Positions 13,009 to 14,432 of a stretch of 14,432 nt of DNA are shown piece after piece. The position numbers were made by a program, and so were the translations under genes. The stretch is from Dehalococcoidia bacterium (GTDB taxonomy: Bacteria > Chloroflexota > Dehalococcoidia > Dehalococcoidales > DAOWLH01). Each line of letters opens with the position of its first letter. The stretch's first letter is position 1. Under the pieces are notes generated by a model that saw only the letters and a list, made by a program, of their open reading frames with translations, did no database searches and was not told the origin of the DNA. The stretch covers positions 1 through 14,432 of the forward strand of contig DAOWLH010000052.1 of NCBI GenBank assembly GCA_030643515.1, read 5' to 3'.

Positions 13009-14432
13009 ATGACAGCCAGAAGATTCAAAATGGTAGTTGTTATCCTCGTTTTTGCCCTGCTGGTCTCAATTATACCCGCTTGCCAGCCGGTTTTCGCCGC
13101 CGAAAGCTACCTGGCGGTAGTCCCCAGGGTGCTGCACAGCGGCGGCTCGGAATCCATCTCCCTGGCCCTGTTCAAAGGAGATAATCTGGTTCCGGGCGAA
13201 GTCGAGGTGACCCTGCTGAAAGAAGGACAGGAAGTCCTTAAAGTCAAAGAGAATATATATGGCAAAGGAACAATAGAACTCGACATCCCGGATATAGAAG
13301 AGGGCGATTATGAAATCAGGGTCAAGAGCAACGGCTTTGAGGACATAGCATCGGTGAAGGTTGAAAAGAGCTTTCTGGTTTTTCTGGAGACGGACAAGCC
13401 CATCTACAAGCCGGGGCAGACAATACACATGAGAGTATTCACCCTGAACCCGGAACTCAGACCGGAAAGTGAGCCGGTAACCATAGAAGTGCTGGATGCC
13501 AAGGGCATCAAGATATTCCGCAGCGAGCTATCAAGCGATGAATACGGCATGGCCAGTCTGAACTTACCCCTTTCCCAGGAGCCCAACCTGGGGGTGTGGA
13601 AGATAAACGCCGCCACCGACAAGGCCGAGAGCCAACTGGATGTCAGGGTAGAAGAATATGTACTGCCCAAATACGAAGTTAAAGCCGAACTGCCCCGCGA
13701 GTGGTTCCTGGTAAGCGAAACCATAACGGGCATCGTATCGGTGGAGTACAGCTTCGGTAAAGCGGTCAAGGGCGAGCTGGAGATAATTGCCTCAAAGTAT
13801 GTCGGTGAGTGGGAGGAGTATGCCACCTTCACCGCCGATATTGACGGCCAGGCCGAGTTTGAACTGCCGGCGGCAGGCTATGTCGCCGGAGTACCCGGCG
13901 CCGGTGGCCAGGGCAATGTCATGCTGGATATCACCGTCAGGGAGATGTCCACCGGCTATGAGGAAAAGATAAACAAGCTGCTCACCATCGCCGAAACACC
14001 GCACAACCTCCAGATAATTGCCGAGGGGTTGGCCTTTAAACCCGGCCTGCCCTTCAGTTTTCTGATTATCAGCGAAACACCGGATAATCAGCCGATTGAT
14101 ACCGAGGTAGCAGTAACAATAACCTACCTTGATAACGAATACCGGGAGATAAACAGCGAAGAGAAAGAGATTGACACCACCAGGGGCAAGGCCATAGTTG
14201 AATTAACCCCACCCCAGGATAGCGTCGCCCTGATTATCGAAGCCTTTGAGCTGACACCGGAATCCTCGGCGGAACCCGCCCGGGCTTCCAAGGTATTGCA
14301 GGCCTCCTATTCGCCATCGGGCAGCTTTATCCACGTCGAGCAGATAAGCGACGGCATCCCCCGGACAGGGGAGGATGTTATCTTCAACGTCTATTCCACC
14401 AGGGGAAGAAACTTCTACTACGAGGTTGTCTC
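13009..14432 (+). CDS. Secreted alpha-2-macroglobulin family protein, N-terminal part
   Basis: Hand translation from the ATG at 13009 gives 474 residues before the window ends. The N-terminus is a secretion signal: basic MTARRFK, a hydrophobic stretch, then IPAC (Cys25, a possible non-canonical lipobox) and an alternative AxA cleavage at VFA-AE (30/31). Beta-rich macroglobulin (MG) domains follow. The MG2-type motif FLETDKPIYKPGQTIHMRVF (125-144) and the junction VRVEEYVLPKYEV (212-224) are diagnostic of the alpha-2-macroglobulin/complement C3/TEP family. They look closer to the metazoan-type proteins than to E. coli YfhM. The thioester motif and bait region lie beyond the edge, so whether this is an inhibitor with a reactive thioester is unknown. 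The probable role is trapping proteases at the cell surface. It is divergent from moaB-moeA and probably functionally unrelated to it. Confidence 0.85.
   Translation, partial: MTARRFKMVVVILVFALLVSIIPACQPVFAAESYLAVVPRVLHSGGSESISLALFKGDNLVPGEVEVTLLKEGQEVLKVKENIYGKGTIELDIPDIEEGDYEIRVKSNGFEDIASVKVEKSFLVFLETDKPIYKPGQTIHMRVFTLNPELRPESEPVTIEVLDAKGIKIFRSELSSDEYGMASLNLPLSQEPNLGVWKINAATDKAESQLDVRVEEYVLPKYEVKAELPREWFLVSETITGIVSVEYSFGKAVKGELEIIASKYVGEWEEYATFTADIDGQAEFELPAAGYVAGVPGAGGQGNVMLDITVREMSTGYEEKINKLLTIAETPHNLQIIAEGLAFKPGLPFSFLIISETPDNQPIDTEVAVTITYLDNEYREINSEEKEIDTTRGKAIVELTPPQDSVALIIEAFELTPESSAEPARASKVLQASYSPSGSFIHVEQISDGIPRTGEDVIFNVYSTRGRNFYYEVV

Noticed and set aside
13404..13832. Minus-strand open frame within the macroglobulin gene
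   Set aside because: It is antisense to a coherent signal peptide plus MG-domain protein and has Ser/Leu-rich shadow composition.

Overview
The window looks like a chromosomal piece of an anaerobic, probably monoderm bacterium, most likely Chloroflexota of the Dehalococcoidia type. That assignment is an inference. It rests on a complex I operon that goes straight from nuoD to nuoH without nuoEFG, on frequent GTG starts with tightly overlapping genes, and on the general look of the proteins. No rRNA, tRNA, IS element, CRISPR array or phage gene is visible, and genes fill almost all of the sequence.

Layout. (1) Positions 1-6735, minus strand: a complex I operon read as nuoA-B-C-D-H-I-J-K-L, with nuoL cut by the window edge. 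The nuoI gene is abnormal. It encodes 627 residues because a complete GltD-like (COG0493) FAD/NAD(P) oxidoreductase is inserted between the two 4Fe-4S motifs of the NuoI ferredoxin fold. With no NADH-input module (NuoE/F/G) in the operon, this nested domain is a candidate built-in electron-entry module. (2) Positions 6736-6873: two divergent promoters, one for nuo and one for the gene to the right. (3) Positions 6874-8998, plus strand: a tubulin/FtsZ/CetZ-like GTPase followed by a DUF72 protein. (4) Positions 8948-11128, plus strand: a strong promoter inside the end of the DUF72 gene, a structured leader (probable molybdenum-cofactor riboswitch with a terminator/antiterminator switch), then moaA, moaC and a MOSC-domain gene. 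(5) Positions 11115-12820, minus strand: moaB/mogA then moeA, with their own consensus promoter at 12864-12892, converging on the moaA operon with a 14-base overlap of coding ends. (6) From 13009 to the window edge, plus strand: a secreted alpha-2-macroglobulin family protein whose N-terminal domains read like metazoan complement C3/TEP proteins.

How the parts fit. MoaA and MoaC make cPMP, MoaB/MogA adenylates molybdopterin and MoeA inserts molybdenum; the MOSC protein may handle sulfur or cofactor. The leader before moaA would give feedback control by the cofactor. Cofactor synthesis beside complex I fits an anaerobe whose respiratory chain uses molybdo- or tungsto-enzymes, but no such enzyme is in this window. 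The most unusual feature is the NuoI/GltD nested fusion.
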